From Hyphococcus lacteus (GTDB taxonomy: Bacteria; Pseudomonadota; Alphaproteobacteria; Caulobacterales; Parvularculaceae): a stretch of DNA of 64,000 bases. Made by a program: the position numbers and the translations under genes. The number at the start of each line of letters is the position of its first letter. Position 1 is the stretch's first letter. The notes beneath the pieces were generated by a model. It was not told where the DNA came from. It searched no databases and worked only from the letters and a program-made list of their open reading frames with translations. Where the stretch lies: the NCBI RefSeq assembly GCF_041058985.1, contig NZ_JBEHZE010000001.1:186001-250000 (forward strand), given 5' to 3'. Shown here piece after piece: positions 62,764 to 64,000 of this stretch.

Positions 62764-64000
62764 TTACTCCGGTGGTCCGAAAATCATAACTATCCGTAGG
62801 CCAAACGAATCGCCATTCTTTTGCGGCAGTCCGTCGGTTAGCTCCAACGTCGCCCCATGGGCCCGAGCAATCGCTGACACCAATGATAGCCCCAGCCCGC
62901 TGCCCGGTGTTGTCCGGCTTTGTTCAAGCCGCACAAACCGCTCAAACACGCGGTTTCTATCCTCTTCTTTGATACCAGGGCCATCATCCGAAACCGACAA
63001 AATTGCGCCACCCGCTTTTGAAGGCTCAACCCGCAATTCTATGTGTGATCCGCCCTCGGCATATTTCAATGCATTATCGAGGAAGTTTGCAATCGCCTGA
63101 GAGACAAGCTCGCGCGAGCCTTTTATCGCCGGTGTTGGCGCGGTAATGAACGTAAACTCAAACCCGGAATCCTGCGCCGCAGGTTCGTAAAGCTCCGCCA
63201 TTTCCTCGGCGATCGCTACAATATCAATAGGCTCCATCACGCCAGCCCCCTCGCCCGAACGAATTCGGGCGATAGACAACAGCGCATTAAACGTCGCCAA
63301 TACCTTATCGGAATCATCAATGGTCGCGCGCAATGCGATGTCTTTATCATCGTCGGAGCCTTCGAGCGCACTGTTTAACCGGTTGCGAATTCGCGTTAAT
63401 GGCGAGCGCAAATCATGGGCAATGTTGTCACTGACATCGCGCATACCGGCCATTAAGCGCTCGATTTGATCGAGCATTGAATTCAGGTTCTTACCCAGAT
63501 CATCAAGCTCATCACCCGACCCAGTGGTCGGAATCCGTTGAGAAAGATCACCACCGCGAATGGCCCGTGTGGTTTTATTGACCACCTCCACACGGCGCAA
63601 AAATGACCGCGAAAACATAAGCCCGATGACCACACCGAAAGCGATTGTGACTAGTGCGGCGCGCGTCACCACGCTTTGGGAACGACTGCGTAGAAATTCC
63701 CGCCCTGCCACATCGCGCGCGACAACAACAAGGTATGATTGTTCTGCATCCGGAGCAGCGCGGAACCGCATCATCTTGCCGCGGGCTTCGCGTTGCTGAA
63801 TACCAACCTCACGCCCCGCAGCATCGACCAATGGTTTTTCAAATTTGAAGTTGAAAAAATCACCCTCACCCGTAAGAGCTTCGGGTGGTAGCGCGGTCAA
63901 ATTCCCCGCGAGAACAGCACCAGATGGCGCGCCGATAAGCATATAAATCGCGTCATCTGACCATGCGACCCGCTGCCGAATCACGCGGGTTAACATCCCT
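62764..64000 (-). CDS. HAMP-domain sensor histidine kinase (N-terminus beyond window)
   Basis: At least 410 residues; the frame is open to the window edge, and the first membrane span expected of this class is missing, so the start is outside. A periplasmic part and one span (about 130-150 of the visible chain) precede HAMP ('FLRRVEVVNKTTRAIRGGDLSQRIP'). HisKA has 'VSDNIAHDLRSPLTRIRNRL' and the ATPase core has 'FLDNALKYAEGG', 'VSDDGPGI', and 'GSGLGLSLVSAIARAHGA'. It is of the PhoR/QseC-like group. Its response regulator is presumably just outside. Confidence 0.92.
   Translation of the reverse strand, partial: GMLTRVIRQRVAWSDDAIYMLIGAPSGAVLAGNLTALPPEALTGEGDFFNFKFEKPLVDAAGREVGIQQREARGKMMRFRAAPDAEQSYLVVVARDVAGREFLRSRSQSVVTRAALVTIAFGVVIGLMFSRSFLRRVEVVNKTTRAIRGGDLSQRIPTTGSGDELDDLGKNLNSMLDQIERLMAGMRDVSDNIAHDLRSPLTRIRNRLNSALEGSDDDKDIALRATIDDSDKVLATFNALLSIARIRSGEGAGVMEPIDIVAIAEEMAELYEPAAQDSGFEFTFITAPTPAIKGSRELVSQAIANFLDNALKYAEGGSHIELRVEPSKAGGAILSVSDDGPGIKEEDRNRVFERFVRLEQSRTTPGSGLGLSLVSAIARAHGATLELTDGLPQKNGDSFGLRIVMIFGPPE

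Noticed and set aside
1..64000. CRISPR arrays, insertion sequences, phage genes, tRNA and rRNA genes
   Set aside because: Looked for by eye: no repeat-spacer pattern, transposase or integrase frame, or cloverleaf was found. Small tRNAs could be missed without a covariance search.

Overview
The window is chromosomal DNA of an alphaproteobacterium, with about 47 densely packed protein genes, moderate GC and many start/stop overlaps. The best lineage markers are a fused N-acetylglutamate synthase/kinase beside an N-acetylornithine carbamoyltransferase, a combination known from Xanthomonas and from Maricaulis-type alphaproteobacteria. A PleC-like kinase and a possible GnnA/GnnB pair (2,3-diaminoglucose lipid A, as reported for Caulobacter relatives) fit the same picture. 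Hyphomonadaceae, Maricaulales or Parvularculales is therefore an inference, not a proven assignment. I saw no tRNA, rRNA, CRISPR array, insertion sequence or phage gene.

Layout. 1-3.6 kb: end of an unknown gene, a small thioredoxin-like-fold candidate, then ugd and a WcaJ-type initiating sugar-phosphate transferase. 3.8-8.5 kb: small orphan gene, cysQ, polytopic membrane protein, GST and queG. 8.5-11.6 kb: a 1041-residue surface protein with a G8 domain. 11.9-31.7 kb: an exosortase-type exopolysaccharide locus in two divergent arms. The minus arm runs WecG-STAS fusion, PrsT-type TPR lipoprotein, AAA ATPase fused to a degenerate GT2, two GT2 enzymes, then an oxidoreductase-epimerase fusion. 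The plus arm runs exosortase-EpsI fusion, Wzz-type chain-length protein, BY-kinase, then an RND efflux pair. 31.8-40.6 kb: housekeeping genes (LysM protein, LOG protein, gltX, nadE, serine hydrolase, scoAB, HxlR regulator, small secreted protein). 40.7-50.6 kb: metallo-hydrolase, class II DAHP synthase, dehydrogenase/aminotransferase pair, K+/H+ antiporter, and argC-argB(NAGS/K)-argF'. 50.8-55.2 kb: PleC-like kinase, then a tightly overlapped ECF sigma / anti-sigma / heavy-metal-sensor cassette with an EF-hand protein. 55.2-62.2 kb: glnE followed by two FAD oxidoreductases and a GcvT-like protein in one operon. 62.3-64 kb: HU and a truncated sensor kinase.

How the genes fit together. Ugd can supply UDP-glucuronate. 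The WcaJ-like enzyme loads the first sugar on undecaprenyl phosphate, and the GT2 and WecG-type enzymes extend it. The Wzz/BY-kinase pair sets chain length. The exosortase, PrsT and AAA proteins are the typical companions of PEP-CTERM-type surface protein sorting. The most unusual content is a set of three domain fusions in the minus arm: an ATPase joined to a glycosyltransferase that has lost nucleotide-sugar-binding acidic residues, a WecG enzyme joined to a STAS domain without the phosphorylatable serine, and a Gfo/Idh/MocA dehydrogenase joined to an SDR epimerase. Together they suggest a regulated, possibly complexed variant of exosortase-linked polysaccharide synthesis. I could not see a flippase, polymerase, outer-membrane exporter or sorted substrate protein in the window.
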